Of a stretch of DNA of 64,000 nucleotides, positions 8,960 to 18,929 are shown piece by piece. Both the position numbers and the translations under genes were made by a program. The notes under the pieces are model-generated. The model did no database searches. It had not been told where the DNA came from and was given only the letters and a program-made list of their open reading frames with translations. Source of the stretch: an uncultured Halomonas sp. Lineage in GTDB: Bacteria > Pseudomonadota > Gammaproteobacteria > Pseudomonadales > Halomonadaceae. Each line of letters starts with the position of its first letter. Position 1 is the stretch's first letter. The DNA is taken from positions 62,001 to 126,000 of the forward strand of contig NZ_CANMVL010000009.1 of NCBI RefSeq assembly GCF_947501415.1, read 5' to 3'.

Positions 8960-10046
8960 CGGCGGGACTCCTCTCGATGGCCGGGGCGGGGGCAGCATGC
9001 TGGATATGCCGGGGATCGAAGGCATCACGCAGACCTTCACCGATAAATACCAGCAGCGAGAGCATCAACGACAGACTGACGAAGGCGGTGATGCCGAGCC
9101 AGGGGGCATGCAGGTTGTTCTTGCCCTGGGCGACCAGCTCGCCAAGCGAGGGTGAGCCCGGCGGCAGGCCGAAGCCCAGGAAGTCCAGGGCGGTGAGGGT
9201 AGTGATGGCGCCGGTAAACAGGAAGGGGATAAAGGTCAGGGTGGCGACCATGGCGTTGGGCAGCACATGTCGCCACATGATCAGCCTCGGTGTCAGTCCC
9301 ATGGCGCGCGCCGCCCGCACATACTCGAGGTTGCGGGCACGCAGAAACTCGGCGCGCACCACGTCGACCAGGCCCAGCCAGGAGAACAGCAACATGATGC
9401 CGAGCAGCCACCAGAACCCGGGCTGCACGAAGCTGGCCAGGATGATCAGCAGGAAGAGCACCGGCAGGCCCTGCCAGATCTCGGTGAAGCGCTGGCCGAT
9501 CAGGTCGGTCTTGCCCCCGAAGTAGCCCTGTATGCCGCCGACCAGCACGCCCAGGGCGAGGGAGCCGGCGGTCAGCACCAGGGCGAAGGCCACCGAGAGG
9601 CGAAAGCCATAGATCACCCGAGCCAGCACATCACGCCCCTGGTCGTCGGTGCCCAGCCAGTGGCGAGCATCGGGGGGCGCCGGCGAGGGGCGCATCATCT
9701 GCATGTCCAGGGTCTGGTACGAGAAGGGTACCGGCGGCCACAGCGCCCAGCCGTGCGTCGCGATCTGCTCGCGCACGAAGGGGTCGTGATAATCGGTGGT
9801 GGTCGGCAGGAAGCTATCGAATTCGGTCTCGGGGTAGTCGATCAGCAGCGGCACATACCACTCCCCCTGATACTGCATCACCAGGGGCTTGTCGTTGGCG
9901 ATCAGTTCGGCGGCGAGGCTCACCACGAACAGTGCGCCGAAGATCCAGAGCGATACCCAGGCGCGGCGATTGGCCCGGAACACCCCGAAACGGCGTCGCG
10001 TGATGGGGGAGAAGCGCCCCGCCAGCTTGGAAAAGGCAGAGACCAT
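8952..10046 (-). CDS. yejE: ABC transporter permease, YejE type
   Basis: One of two inner-membrane permeases of the peptide importer, 364 residues. It starts MVSAFSKLAGRFSPITRRR. A long periplasmic loop follows the first membrane segment (FLPTTTDYHDPFV), as in YejE. The binding-protein-dependent transport domain contains DDQGRDVLARVIYGFR and the EAA-like loop ARAMGLTPRLIMWRHVLPN, which contacts the ATPase. The ATG at 10046 lies four bases after the yejB stop. Confidence 0.92.
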   Translation of the reverse strand: MVSAFSKLAGRFSPITRRRFGVFRANRRAWVSLWIFGALFVVSLAAELIANDKPLVMQYQGEWYVPLLIDYPETEFDSFLPTTTDYHDPFVREQIATHGWALWPPVPFSYQTLDMQMMRPSPAPPDARHWLGTDDQGRDVLARVIYGFRLSVAFALVLTAGSLALGVLVGGIQGYFGGKTDLIGQRFTEIWQGLPVLFLLIILASFVQPGFWWLLGIMLLFSWLGLVDVVRAEFLRARNLEYVRAARAMGLTPRLIMWRHVLPNAMVATLTFIPFLFTGAITTLTALDFLGFGLPPGSPSLGELVAQGKNNLHAPWLGITAFVSLSLMLSLLVFIGEGLRDAFDPRHIQHAAPAPAIERSPADA

Positions 10047-10050
10047 CGGC

Positions 10051-11124
10051 TCAGGACTCCCGTGTCTCGAAGTCGATGCGGGGATCGACCCATACATAGG
10101 TGAGGTCGGAGACCAGCTTGAGAAGCAGGCCGATCAGCGTATAGAGGAACAGGGTGCCGAAGATCACCGGGTAGTCGCGCTGCATCACCGCCTCGAAGCC
10201 GAGCAGCCCAAGCCCCTCCAGGGAGAAGATCACCTCGATCAGCAGTGACCCGGTGAAGAAGATCGAGATCAGCGCGCCGGGCATGCCGGCGATGATGATC
10301 AGCATGGCGTTGCGGAAGACATGGCCGTAGAGCACGCGCTGGTCGCTGGCCCCCTTGGCGCGAGCGGTCAGCACATACTGCTTGTGAATCTCGTCCAGGA
10401 AGCTGTTCTTGGTGAGCATGGTCAGGGTGGCGAAGCTGCCGATGGTCATGGCGATCACCGGCAGGGTGATGTGCCAGACATAGTCCTTGATCTTGCCCCA
10501 GGCCGAGAGATCATCGAAGTTCGGCGAGGTTAGACCGCGCAGGGGGAACAGGTCCCAGTAGCTGCCGCCGGCGAACAGCACGATCAGCAGGATGGCAAGC
10601 AGGAAGCCGGGTATCGCATAGCCGACGATGACCAACCCCGAGGTCCAGACATCGAAACGTGAACCGTGGCGCAGGGCCTTGCGGATTCCCAGCGGAATCG
10701 AGATCAAATAGACCAGCAGGGTGGTCCATAGGCCCAGCGAAACCGACACCGGCAGGCGCTCGATCATCAGCTCGATCACCGGTCGGTCGCGAAAGAAGCT
10801 GACACCGAAGTCGAAGGTGGCGTAATCCACCAACATGCCGATGAAGCGCTCGTGGGCGGGCTGGTCGAAGCCGAACTGGGCCTCGAGCTGTTCAATAAAG
10901 CGTGGGTCGATGCCTCTCGCACCACGCGACTCATCTTGCACCACCACTTCGCCACCGCCGGTATCGAGACGCGTGCTGGACAGGCTGTTGATTCCCTCGA
11001 AGCGGGCGAGCATCTGGTCGATCGGGCCGCCGGGGGCGGCCTGCACGATGATGAAGTTGAGCAGCATGATGCCGAGCAGGGTCGGAATCATCAGCAGCAG
11101 GCGGCGCAGGATGTAGCGGCTCAC
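10051..11124 (-). CDS. yejB: ABC transporter permease, YejB type
   Basis: First permease of the importer, 357 residues. It begins [20 protein letters not shown], typical of DppB/YejB proteins, and has about six membrane segments. The EAA loop is [20 protein letters not shown]. It carries the extended loop after the first segment (residues about 35-105, rich in charged residues) seen in YejB compared with DppB. It lies 63 bp downstream of yejA. Confidence 0.92.
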   Translation of the reverse strand: MSRYILRRLLLMIPTLLGIMLLNFIIVQAAPGGPIDQMLARFEGINSLSSTRLDTGGGEVVVQDESRGARGIDPRFIEQLEAQFGFDQPAHERFIGMLVDYATFDFGVSFFRDRPVIELMIERLPVSVSLGLWTTLLVYLISIPLGIRKALRHGSRFDVWTSGLVIVGYAIPGFLLAILLIVLFAGGSYWDLFPLRGLTSPNFDDLSAWGKIKDYVWHITLPVIAMTIGSFATLTMLTKNSFLDEIHKQYVLTARAKGASDQRVLYGHVFRNAMLIIIAGMPGALISIFFTGSLLIEVIFSLEGLGLLGFEAVMQRDYPVIFGTLFLYTLIGLLLKLVSDLTYVWVDPRIDFETRES

Positions 11125-11187
11125 GTTCGCGGCCCTCTTGTTCGCGGCTCTCTAGGCTGCCGGATCTGGCAGGTCGTTGGCATGCCC

Positions 11188-13071
11188 TTAGCCTCCCTGC
11201 TTGCGCAGTTCGATGCGTGCTGCCCGCTCGGGGTCCACCCACCAGGCCTCGAGGTCCAGGCCGTACTGGGGCGAGGGCTCGGGCCAGCCGAACTTGTCCC
11301 ACACCGCCAGCCGGGTTTCGCCGGAGTGGTAGTGGGGAATGACGATAAACTGGTGGCGCAGTACCCGGTCGAGGGCACGGGTGAGGGTGTTGAGGGTCTC
11401 GCGACTGTCGGCTCGGATCAGTCGCTCGACCAGGTCGTCGACGACCGGGCTCGCCAGCCCCATCAGGTTGCGACTCTGGGGCGTCTGGGCATAGTCGCTG
11501 GTCCAGAACTCCCGCTGCTCGTTGCCGGGGTTGTTGGACTGGGGGAACTGGCCGACCACCAGATCGAAGTCGAAGTTGCGCAGCCGGTTCAGATACTGGT
11601 TGATATCGACGATGCGAATGGTCCCACGGATCCCCAGGCGCGCCATGTTGCGCAGCATGGGCTGGACTACCCGTTCCAGGCCGCTGTCGTAAAGCAGTAC
11701 CTCTAGCGCCAGGGGCTGGCCCGTCACGGCCTCCACCAGGCTGCCGTCGTGCACTTCGTACCCTGCCTCCTGAAGCAGCGTGAGGGCGAGGCGCAGCCGC
11801 TCACGCAGCGCCTTGGGGTGGTCCATGGGTAGCGGCTCGCTGAAGACATCCTCGGGCAACTGCTCTCGCCAGGGCGCCAGCACCTCGAGCTCGGCCTCAC
11901 TCGGCAGTCCCGTGGCGGCCATCTCGGAGTTCTGGAAGAAGCTCTCGGTGCGTCGATAGGCGTCGTAGAAGATATTGGCGTTGAGCCAGGGGAAGTCGAA
12001 GGTCAATGCCAGGGCCTCACGGACCCTGGGGTCCTGAAACTTGTCCTGGCGCAGATTGTAGATAAAGGCCTGCATTGGCGCCGGCTGACCGTCGGGCACC
12101 CGGAGTTTTCTGACCAGCCCGTTGTTGAAGGCCGGGAAGTCGTAGCCGGTGGCCCAGGTGGCGGCGCGAGCATCGACACGATAGTCCAGCACCCCGGCCT
12201 TGAAGGCCTCCCAGGCGATGTCCCGGTCGCGGTAATAGTCATAGATCAGGCGGCCGATATTATGGCGGCCACGCTTCACTGGCAGGTCACGTGCCCAGTA
12301 TTCTTCCACGCGCTCATAGACGATGCGTCTTCCGGGGTCGATCTCGGCGATACGATAGGGTCCGGAGCCGGGGTGTCGCGCCAGGGTCGGCGAGCCGAAG
12401 TCGCGACCCTCCCAGTAGTGCTTGGGCAGGACCGGCAATTGGCCGACGATCAGCGGCAGCTCCCGGGAGTGGGTGGAGGCGAACTCGAAGCGCACCGTGT
12501 CATCGTCCAGGGCGGTCACACTCTCGACGTCGGCGTAGTAGGCCCCGTAGAAGGGGTTACCCTGCTCGGTGAGCAGTTCGAAGCTGAAGACGACGTCTCC
12601 GGCCGTCAGGGGCTCGCCGTCGTGGAAGCGTGCCTCGGAGCGCAGGTCGAACTCGATCCACTCCCGACCGGGGTCCAGTCGGATACCTTCGGCCAGCAGG
12701 CCGTAGAGCGAGAAGGGCTCGTCGGGGTTGCCCTCGAGCAGGGTGTCGTAGATGCGCGAAACTCCGGCGGCGGGGGTGCCACGAATGATAAAGGGGTTGG
12801 TGGAGTCGAAACTGCCCCCCACGGCGGCCTGGGTCAGGCTGCCCCCCTTGGGCGCCTCGGGGTTGACGTAGGGAAAGTGCGCGAAGCCTGCGGGGAGTGC
12901 CGGCTCACCGTAGAGCGAAAGTCCGTGCACGGTGGTGACAGTGTCACCGTTCGTCGCCGGGGCCTTCGGGTTGGGTGCGGCTTGGGCGTTAGCCTGAGAA
13001 GCGAAGAGGCCGAAAAGTGAAAGCAGCAAGAGATGTGAGGCGGCTAGGCAGCGGCGTGATGGTGTAGGCAT
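11188..13071 (-). CDS. yejA: Extracellular solute-binding protein, YejA type
   Basis: Periplasmic peptide-binding receptor (SBP family 5) for the yejBEF importer, 627 residues. The signal peptide ends at about SQANAQAAP (residues 24-32). Family features include HGLSLYGEPALPAGFAHFPY, WIEFDLRSEARFHDGEPLTAGDV and a C-terminal VIPHYHSGETRLAVWDKFGW segment. In enterics the YejABEF system imports microcin C and oligopeptides; the natural ligand here is unknown. It is the first gene of the operon, so the promoter should lie in 13072-13195. Confidence 0.92.
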   Translation of the reverse strand: MPTPSRRCLAASHLLLLSLFGLFASQANAQAAPNPKAPATNGDTVTTVHGLSLYGEPALPAGFAHFPYVNPEAPKGGSLTQAAVGGSFDSTNPFIIRGTPAAGVSRIYDTLLEGNPDEPFSLYGLLAEGIRLDPGREWIEFDLRSEARFHDGEPLTAGDVVFSFELLTEQGNPFYGAYYADVESVTALDDDTVRFEFASTHSRELPLIVGQLPVLPKHYWEGRDFGSPTLARHPGSGPYRIAEIDPGRRIVYERVEEYWARDLPVKRGRHNIGRLIYDYYRDRDIAWEAFKAGVLDYRVDARAATWATGYDFPAFNNGLVRKLRVPDGQPAPMQAFIYNLRQDKFQDPRVREALALTFDFPWLNANIFYDAYRRTESFFQNSEMAATGLPSEAELEVLAPWREQLPEDVFSEPLPMDHPKALRERLRLALTLLQEAGYEVHDGSLVEAVTGQPLALEVLLYDSGLERVVQPMLRNMARLGIRGTIRIVDINQYLNRLRNFDFDLVVGQFPQSNNPGNEQREFWTSDYAQTPQSRNLMGLASPVVDDLVERLIRADSRETLNTLTRALDRVLRHQFIVIPHYHSGETRLAVWDKFGWPEPSPQYGLDLEAWWVDPERAARIELRKQGG

Positions 13072-13195
13072 TCAGACATCCCGTGTCGACGGTAACGCCG
13101 GCTGGCGCCGGCGTCGTTGCCTGATAAGGTGTCAGTCTCGAGCGTGAAAGACAATACCCATGTCATATGGCTAACTTAGATAGCCCTAATCGCCC

Positions 13196-13305
13196 GGGGC
13201 TGATCTGGCGGCAAGCCTACGAGGAGGCGCTGTAAACCCTTCCCTGGGCGCTACCGACGCCATCCCTGGCGTAGGACCTCCTCTGCGGCTTGCCCCCAGC
13301 GCCCC
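13196..13305. repeat. Long palindromic intergenic repeat (copy 2)
   Basis: Sits between yejA and the MltD gene, both on the minus strand. It begins GGGGCTGATCTGGCGGCAAG and ends CTTGCCCCCAGCGCCCC, whose reverse complement matches the start apart from a few bases. The inner arms GAGGAGGCGC and GGACCTCCTC also pair, and an inner GACGCCATCCCTGGCGT can fold alone. The whole core could form one long hairpin. The rest of the 13072-13360 gap holds degenerate outer arms and no gene. Confidence 0.75.
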
Positions 13306-13360
13306 TCTTCTAAGCTGCCGATATGTTTAGTAACAGCAACAGACCAGCCTTGTGATAATG

Positions 13361-14551
13361 CTAGCGTGAGGCGAGGCTGCGGGTGGGAAGCTCAAGCGTC
13401 TGCCCTGGGCGAATCAGGTTGCCCGAGAGGCCGTTGGCCTGGCGCAGCTCGGCGACGCTGATGCCCTGAAGGGCGGCGATCTCGGCCAGGGTGTCGCCAC
13501 GCTGCACCAGGTAGCGGGAGTCCTGGGTGCCGCTTGGCGCCGCGGGAGTGTCGAGGCGTGCCAGCATGGCGTCGGCGCGCTCGGCGGGTACCAGCAGAAC
13601 ACGATCATTGCCGGGGAGAACGGTGCCGCCGGTTACCCCCGGGTTGAGCTCGGCGATCGTGCCCTTCGAGACGCCGGCGAGACGGGCGGCCTCGTCCAGG
13701 CGCAATGGGCGCTCCACGGGGATCTTGGCGAAGGCCGGGGCATCCTCGATGGCGGGGAGGGTGACCTGGTACTCCTCGGGCGAATCGATGATGGCGGCAA
13801 TGGCCTTGAGCTTGGGCACGTAGTTCATGGTTTCGCGGGGCAGCGAAAGACTCCAGTAGTCGCCGCTCTTGCCCTGGGCGAGAGCCCGGCGGCGCGCCTT
13901 GTTGACGGTGCCGGCGCCGGCATTATAGGCCGCCAGTGAGAGCTCGAGATCGCCCTCGTACCACTGGTCGGCCTGGTATTCGATATAGTCGAGGGCGGCG
14001 TAGGTCGAGGCCACCACATCCAGACGCCCGTCGTAGCCGCGCTGACGGCTCAAGCCCAGGGAGTCGCCGGTACGCGGCATGAACTGCCACAGGCCGGCGG
14101 CGCCGCGATGGGAACGTGCGCTCGGATCGAAGGAGCTTTCGATAAACGGAATCAGGGCGATCTCGCCGGGCAGGCCGCGCTCCTCGACCTTCTGTGTGAT
14201 CCAGGCCAGCCAGGGGCGGGCACGCTCGGTGATTTCGGCGATATTGTGCGGGGACTGGCGATAGTGGTCGATCCAGGCCTGCACGCGTGGCTCGTCCCGC
14301 TCATCCTGCCACTGGAAGCTGTCACGCAGCTGGCTCCAGGCGTCGCGGGGCTCAACCGCCAGTGCGTTCCAGAAATGCTGGGCGGTCAGGCTGGGAGAGG
14401 GCGTGAAGGTGGCGTGCTGCGCCGCTTTGGCGCCACGGCTCTGGTCGAACGTCGCTGCCTGGATCTGGGCGCCGGCGGTCATCAAGGCCCCGAGCAGGGC
14501 CGCGCTGCTGGCGATGGCGAAGAGCCGGCGGCGAGTGGTGTAGTAGGTCAT
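13361..14551 (-). CDS. mltD: MltD-like membrane-bound lytic murein transglycosylase with LysM
   Basis: Peptidoglycan-cleaving enzyme that releases 1,6-anhydromuropeptides; exported. The 396-residue protein has a signal peptide (about residues 1-33, ending IQA). The SLT domain follows, with the catalytic Glu in LIPFIESSFDP and the motifs GAAGLWQFMPRTG and LAAYNAGAGTVNKA. One C-terminal LysM repeat begins YLVQRGDTLAEIAAL. Full-length MltD usually has two or more LysM repeats and a lipobox; neither a second clear repeat nor a lipobox cysteine is seen. The ATG at 14551 has GGAGG 11 bases upstream. Confidence 0.85.
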   Translation of the reverse strand: MTYYTTRRRLFAIASSAALLGALMTAGAQIQAATFDQSRGAKAAQHATFTPSPSLTAQHFWNALAVEPRDAWSQLRDSFQWQDERDEPRVQAWIDHYRQSPHNIAEITERARPWLAWITQKVEERGLPGEIALIPFIESSFDPSARSHRGAAGLWQFMPRTGDSLGLSRQRGYDGRLDVVASTYAALDYIEYQADQWYEGDLELSLAAYNAGAGTVNKARRRALAQGKSGDYWSLSLPRETMNYVPKLKAIAAIIDSPEEYQVTLPAIEDAPAFAKIPVERPLRLDEAARLAGVSKGTIAELNPGVTGGTVLPGNDRVLLVPAERADAMLARLDTPAAPSGTQDSRYLVQRGDTLAEIAALQGISVAELRQANGLSGNLIRPGQTLELPTRSLASR

Positions 14552-14623
14552 CCGGTCGTGTTCCTCCAAGGCACGTCAGGGCCTCCGGCAGTGCCGGAAG
14601 GCATCAGGCGTCCTGGATCGAGT

Positions 14624-15391
14624 TCAGAAGTTGTCCTTCCAGGCGCGTAGGGTGGCGAAGGTCGCCTCGTCGCTGTCGACGTCGCCATGGGCCGAGCTGG
14701 CCTGGCGTACGCCGGCATCCGCCACGCGCAGGAAGGGATTGATGCGTTTCTCGCGAGCCAGGGAGGTGGGCAGTGTCGGGCGCTCAAGCTCCCTGGCACG
14801 CTGGCACTCTTCCATGGCCTGGACCACGTCCGGATTGTGGGGGTCGGCGGCCAACGCAAAGCGCAGGTTGGCCTGAGTGTATTCATGGGCGGCGAAGATC
14901 AGGGTGTCATCGGGCAGTGCCGCCAGCTTCTGCAGCGAAGCGTGCATCTGTGCTGGGGTGCCCTCGAAGAGGCGACCACAGCCGGCGCTGAACAGGGCAT
15001 CCCCGCCGAACAGTAGCGGCGGGATGCCGGCCGTGAAGAACGCGATATGATCCAGGGTATGGCCGGGCACCGCGATCACCTCGAACAGCCGTCCCATGAC
15101 GCGAACCTCATCGCCCTCGGTCACCCTGGTGTCGATGCCGCCGATGGAATCATTGTCGGGGCCGATCACCTGCGGGGAGTAGCGCTCGATCAGCTCTGGC
15201 AAGCCGCCGGTGTGGTCCGGGTGATGATGGGTGATCAGCACCGTCGAGAGTGTCAGCGACTCGCGCTCGAGCAGCTCGATGACCGGGGCGGCATCGCCGG
15301 GATCCACCACGCAGACGTCGGGGGTCGTGTCCTGACGCAGAAGCCAGATATAGTTATCGCTAAACGCGGGAATCGGTGTCACGCTCAACAT
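14624..15391 (-). CDS. gloB: Hydroxyacylglutathione hydrolase (glyoxalase II)
   Basis: Hydrolyses S-lactoylglutathione to lactate and glutathione, the second step of methylglyoxal detoxification. The 255-residue length is standard. The metallo-beta-lactamase motif THHHPDH is at residues 54-60, with VPGHTLDHIAF and FGGDALFSAGCGRLFEG further on, typical of GloB. Start chosen at MLSVTPIPAFSDNY, with AGGA upstream; MPTQ at 15415 is an alternative. Divergent from yafS, the same order as in Escherichia coli. Confidence 0.93.
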   Translation of the reverse strand: MLSVTPIPAFSDNYIWLLRQDTTPDVCVVDPGDAAPVIELLERESLTLSTVLITHHHPDHTGGLPELIERYSPQVIGPDNDSIGGIDTRVTEGDEVRVMGRLFEVIAVPGHTLDHIAFFTAGIPPLLFGGDALFSAGCGRLFEGTPAQMHASLQKLAALPDDTLIFAAHEYTQANLRFALAADPHNPDVVQAMEECQRARELERPTLPTSLAREKRINPFLRVADAGVRQASSAHGDVDSDEATFATLRAWKDNF

Positions 15392-15459
15392 GGGCTGAGT
15401 GTCCTGAGTGGGCATGAACGGTTCGCAAAATCCGCTCAATATGAAGAGTAGGGAGGGAC

Positions 15460-16260
15460 ATGTCAACCGACAGGGGAGCCCAGCGGCTGGCGGCACTGTT
15501 TCGCGAAGGCCAGCGCTTCTGGGCCACGCCGACAGGCGAGGCCGTACGGCGTGCCGAAAGAGCCTGCCTCGGACCGGTCTGTGAGCGGCTCTTCGGTATG
15601 CACAGTCTCGAGCTGGGATTCGGCAGTGTGCTGGCCGACATGTGTCCGGTACGCCACCCCATGCAGTGGGCACCGACCCGGGAGCTGGCCCAGGGGGCAT
15701 CGACGCTGGTCTGCTCACCCGACGCGCTGCCACTTCCCAATGGCTGTCTCCACCTGGTGGTCGTCCATCATTTGCTCGAGGTGGCCCCCGACCCGCATCA
15801 CATGCTGCAGGAGGCTGCACGCATCACCGCCGATGAGGGGCGGCTCATTCTCTTCGGCTGGATGCCACTCTCTCCGATCGCGCTGGGGCGCCTGTCGCCC
15901 GGGTGTCGCCAACGGCTTCCCTGGCGTGGTCAGTGGCGCTCTCCCGGTCGTCTTCGCGACTGGCTGGCGTTTGTCGACTTCGAGATCGAGCGGGTAGACT
16001 ACTGCGCTTTTCAACTGCCTGGACGACTGCCCCGCAACTCCTTCTTCGAGACGCTGGGGCGCCGCCACAATCTGCCCCTGGGCGATAGTTACATGATCCA
16101 GGCCCAGCGCCGTCCGCAGTTGATCGAGACCCGCAGTAGCGGGTTGCGGTTTACCGCTCCCCTGGGAGGAGCGGCGTTCGGCACCGCCCGCCTGGAGCCC
16201 GACCAAGCCGCGGCTCGACAGGGGGTGGCCCACGAGAGAAGGATGACAGAGATTGAGTGA
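15460..16260 (+). CDS. yafS: YafS-like class I SAM-dependent methyltransferase
   Basis: Predicted methyltransferase of 266 residues, substrate unknown. The SAM-binding region is atypical and short ([12 protein letters not shown] near residue 50), followed by [20 protein letters not shown] and [12 protein letters not shown], which match the acidic and beta-5 motifs of the fold. RBS GGGAGGG precedes the ATG. Its position between gloB and rnhA is the same as yafS in E. coli, the main reason for the name. The stop overlaps the rnhA start. Confidence 0.78.
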   Translation: MSTDRGAQRLAALFREGQRFWATPTGEAVRRAERACLGPVCERLFGMHSLELGFGSVLADMCPVRHPMQWAPTRELAQGASTLVCSPDALPLPNGCLHLVVVHHLLEVAPDPHHMLQEAARITADEGRLILFGWMPLSPIALGRLSPGCRQRLPWRGQWRSPGRLRDWLAFVDFEIERVDYCAFQLPGRLPRNSFFETLGRRHNLPLGDSYMIQAQRRPQLIETRSSGLRFTAPLGGAAFGTARLEPDQAAARQGVAHERRMTEIE

Positions 16261-16720
16261 TTCAGAGGCCGGCGGCTCCCCGTCGGTGACGATCTATACC
16301 GATGGCGCCTGCCGTGGCAACCCGGGACCCGGTGGCTGGGGAGCGTTGCTGATCAGCGGACCCCATGAGAAAACGCTGAATGGCTACGAGGCGCGCACCA
16401 CCAATAATCGCATGGAGCTGATGGCGGCGATCATGGCACTGCGCGAGCTCAAGCGCTCCTGTCGTGTGGCGCTATGGACCGATTCAGAGTATCTGCGCCG
16501 CGGCATCACCGAGTGGATCCATGGCTGGGTCAAGCGGGGCTGGAAGACGGCCGGTCGACAGCCGGTCAAGAATGCCGAGCTGTGGAAGGAGCTGCTCGAG
16601 GAGACCCACCGCCACGAGATCGAGTGGTACTGGGTCAAGGGGCATAGCGGTCATCCGGGGAACGAGCGCGCCGATGCGCTTGCCAATGAGGCCATCGACA
16701 GCCACCGCCAGCAGACGTGA
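16253..16720 (+). CDS. rnhA: Ribonuclease HI
   Basis: Cleaves RNA in RNA-DNA hybrids. The 155-residue protein shows the four catalytic acids: Asp17 in [16 protein letters not shown], the Glu of [10 protein letters not shown], the Asp of LWTDSEY and the Asp of NERADALAN. The start is TTG at 16253, overlapping the yafS stop, with AAGGA upstream; no ATG is possible before the first catalytic motif. Likely co-transcribed with yafS and dnaQ. Confidence 0.95.
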   Translation: MSDSEAGGSPSVTIYTDGACRGNPGPGGWGALLISGPHEKTLNGYEARTTNNRMELMAAIMALRELKRSCRVALWTDSEYLRRGITEWIHGWVKRGWKTAGRQPVKNAELWKELLEETHRHEIEWYWVKGHSGHPGNERADALANEAIDSHRQQT

Positions 16721-16730
16721 GGGAGATGTG

Positions 16731-17471
16731 ATGCGTCAGATAATTCTGGACACCGAGACCACGGGCATTGACCCCAGGGAAGGCCACCGCCTGATCGAGA
16801 TCGGCGCGGTGGAGATGGTCAATCGCCGACTGACCGGGCGCACCTACCACCAGTTCATCAACCCCGAGCGCGAGATCGAGGAGGAGGCGATCTCGGTGCA
16901 TGGCATCACCAATGAACGGGTTGCCGGTGAGCCCCTGTTCGCAGAGATCGCGGATGAGTTCTGGGCCTTTATCGAGGGTGGCGAGTTGGTCATCCATAAC
17001 GCTCCCTTCGATGTGGGGTTTATCGACCATGAGCTGACCATGCTCAACGCCTCGCGCGGCGAGCCACGGCTGGGGCCGGTAGCGGAGCATTGTCGCATTC
17101 TCGATACCCTGCAGCTGGCACGCGACAAGCATCCAGGCCAGCGCAACAACCTGGATGCGTTGTGCAAACGCTACGAGATCGATAACGGTCACCGGGTCCT
17201 CCACGGCGCCCTGCTTGATGCCGAGATACTCGCCGAGGTCTATCTGGCCATGACCGGTGGCCAGACCGCCCTGTTACTGGATGCCTCCATGAATGCGGAG
17301 GGGGGCAGAAAGGGCGGCATCCAGCATCGCCCCGTATCGGTAGCGGCCGGGCAGCTGCGCGTGTCGACGCCCAGCGACCAGGAGCTGGAAGCCCATCGCA
17401 AGAAACTGACAAGCATCCGCGAGACGGCAGGCGAGTGCCTGTGGGATGGCGTGGAAGGGATTGTGCACTGA
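16731..17471 (+). CDS. dnaQ: DNA polymerase III epsilon subunit
   Basis: Proofreading 3'-5' exonuclease of the replicative polymerase, 246 residues. Exo I is IILDTETTG with Asp7 and Glu9. Exo II is VIHNAPFDVGFIDHE, and Exo III epsilon contains HRVLHGALLDAEILAEVYL. After the nuclease domain comes GGQTALLL, a plausible beta-clamp binding motif, and a C-terminal tail for the alpha subunit. A longer in-frame opening to 16464 lies inside rnhA and is not used. The stop overlaps the nudC ATG. Confidence 0.95.
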   Translation: MRQIILDTETTGIDPREGHRLIEIGAVEMVNRRLTGRTYHQFINPEREIEEEAISVHGITNERVAGEPLFAEIADEFWAFIEGGELVIHNAPFDVGFIDHELTMLNASRGEPRLGPVAEHCRILDTLQLARDKHPGQRNNLDALCKRYEIDNGHRVLHGALLDAEILAEVYLAMTGGQTALLLDASMNAEGGRKGGIQHRPVSVAAGQLRVSTPSDQELEAHRKKLTSIRETAGECLWDGVEGIVH

Positions 17472-18241
17472 TGCTGCGCCGCGAACTCCCCCTCGAGGCG
17501 CGAGAAGGCCATGTGATTCGGCTTGCCGAAGGGCGCATCGCGCCGGCGCCCGACGGCGGGGTCCTGCAGCCGATCATTCTCTGGACGGAGCAGATGCAGC
17601 CGTTGGGCTATTGGCATGACGTACCGGTGGCGCTCTCTATCGAGGCCGAGGCGGGCGATGACTGGCCAAGTGGGCGTGAGTGGCTGGCGCGGCTGCCGGA
17701 GTCGCGCTTTGGGCTGGTCTCGACCTCGCTGCAGGTGGCCGCCTGGCTACGCAACCACCGCTTCTGCGGTCGATGCGGCGCTCCGGCGGCCCGCCTCGAT
17801 GCCGAGTTTGCCATGCATTGCCACGGCTGCGGGCACCGCAACTACCCTCGTATCTCGCCCTGCATCATCACTCTGGTGACGCATGGGGAGTCGCTGTTGC
17901 TGGCGCGCAGTCCGCGCTTTCCACCACGGCGTTACTCGACGCTGGCAGGCTTTATCGAGCCCGGGGAGTCGGCAGAGGAGGCGGTGCGCCGCGAGATCTT
18001 CGAGGAGGTGGGGGTGAGCGTAGGCAGGATTCGCTACTTCCGCAGCCAGGCCTGGCCGTTTCCCCACGCCCTGATGCTCGGCTTCTTTGCCGAGGCGGCC
18101 AGTCGGCGCATCCGCATCGATGGCGTGGAGATCGCCGATGCCGCCTGGTTCTCTCCACGCCAGCTACCTCAGCTACCTCCGCTCTACTCGATCTCACGGG
18201 CCCTGATCGAGACACATCTGGCGGAGGTGGCAGCCCGTTAG
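17471..18241 (+). CDS. nudC: NAD(+) diphosphatase / NADH pyrophosphatase
   Basis: NUDIX hydrolase that cleaves NADH, and in E. coli also removes NAD caps from RNA. The 256-residue protein has a zinc ribbon (Cys99, Cys102, Cys117, Cys120), a NUDIX box at residues 160-182 (GFIEPGESAEEAVRRE, then EEVG) and the NudC-specific SQAWPFPHALMLGF at about 192-205, where the usual SQPWPFP has Ala for Pro. Its ATG overlaps the dnaQ stop. It converges on the SCP2 gene across a palindromic repeat. Confidence 0.94.
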   Translation: MLRRELPLEAREGHVIRLAEGRIAPAPDGGVLQPIILWTEQMQPLGYWHDVPVALSIEAEAGDDWPSGREWLARLPESRFGLVSTSLQVAAWLRNHRFCGRCGAPAARLDAEFAMHCHGCGHRNYPRISPCIITLVTHGESLLLARSPRFPPRRYSTLAGFIEPGESAEEAVRREIFEEVGVSVGRIRYFRSQAWPFPHALMLGFFAEAASRRIRIDGVEIADAAWFSPRQLPQLPPLYSISRALIETHLAEVAAR

Positions 18242-18277
18242 GTATCCCCGGATAAGACGAGGGGAAACCGATACCAA

Positions 18278-18436
18278 GGCTATTGCAGATAGCTTGGCAC
18301 CTCGATATTCGGGGCTGATCTGGCGACAAGCCCCAGAGCGCCGGACCGACGAGGAGGCGCTGTGAATACTTCCCTGTACGCTACCTCGGCCGTCCCTGGT
18401 CCTCGGACCTCCTTCTCGGCTTGTCCCCAGCGCCCC
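18278..18436. repeat. Long palindromic intergenic repeat (copy 3)
   Basis: Lies between the convergent genes nudC and the SCP2 gene. The outer left end is GGCTATTGC at 18278-18286. The core runs from GGGGCTGATCTGGCGACAAG at 18311 to GGCTTGTCCCCAGCGCCCC ending at 18436, and these ends are inverted copies of each other. The inner arms GAGGAGGCGC and GGACCTCCTT pair as well. A degenerate right outer end follows near 18450. It could act as a bidirectional terminator. Confidence 0.75.
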
Positions 18437-18499
18437 TTGGTTTCGGGGTGTAACCCGCATTGCTCCCTCAGTGGGCCCGGCTGGGACGGGGTGTTGCGG

Positions 18500-18811
18500 T
18501 TATTCGCCGGGAAACAGGCTGGTCAGCTTGGTTGCCAGCATGACGTTGCCGGTGGCCTTGAGCTTGCCGGTCATAAAGGCCGTCATGCCGTTGACCTCGC
18601 CGGTCATCAGGCCCTTGAGTGTCGCGGTGCTCATGGTCAAGCTGACGGACGGGTCATCGTGCTCCCCCTGCTCAACACTCAGCGACTCATTCTGGATGAC
18701 CAGGTAGTGGCTCTCGGCATCGTCGAAATGGAACTGGAAGACCTCATCCATGCCGCTGGCGGCCTGGGGGTCGAAGCGAGACGTCAGGGTGTCGAGGGTA
18801 GACTGGCTCAA
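18500..18811 (-). CDS. SCP2 sterol-binding domain protein
   Basis: Small cytosolic protein of 103 residues with a single SCP2 fold (hydrophobic ligand carrier). The features are ESHYLVIQNESLSVEQGEHDDPSVSLTMS and the C-terminal MTGKLKATGNVMLATKLTSLF, seen here in pieces along the chain. I chose the TTG at 18811 because GGAG lies seven bases upstream and the domain starts there; an ATG at 18859 would add 16 residues without a good RBS. Ligand unknown. Convergent with nudC. Confidence 0.8.
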   Translation of the reverse strand: MSQSTLDTLTSRFDPQAASGMDEVFQFHFDDAESHYLVIQNESLSVEQGEHDDPSVSLTMSTATLKGLMTGEVNGMTAFMTGKLKATGNVMLATKLTSLFPGE

Positions 18812-18929
18812 GTGAGACTCCTGCAGGTTGTGTGGGGGGATGGCGTGACCGTATTTCAAACAACTGTTTAAATCAAGCGGGCCTGAGCTGTTGTCATGTA
18901 CAGACTACCGGGCCGCTAGGGAGGCATTG

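Noticed and set aside
13196..13305. Ordinary Rho-independent terminator
   Set aside because: The stem is too long and complex, lacks a U-run, and the same element also occurs between divergent genes.
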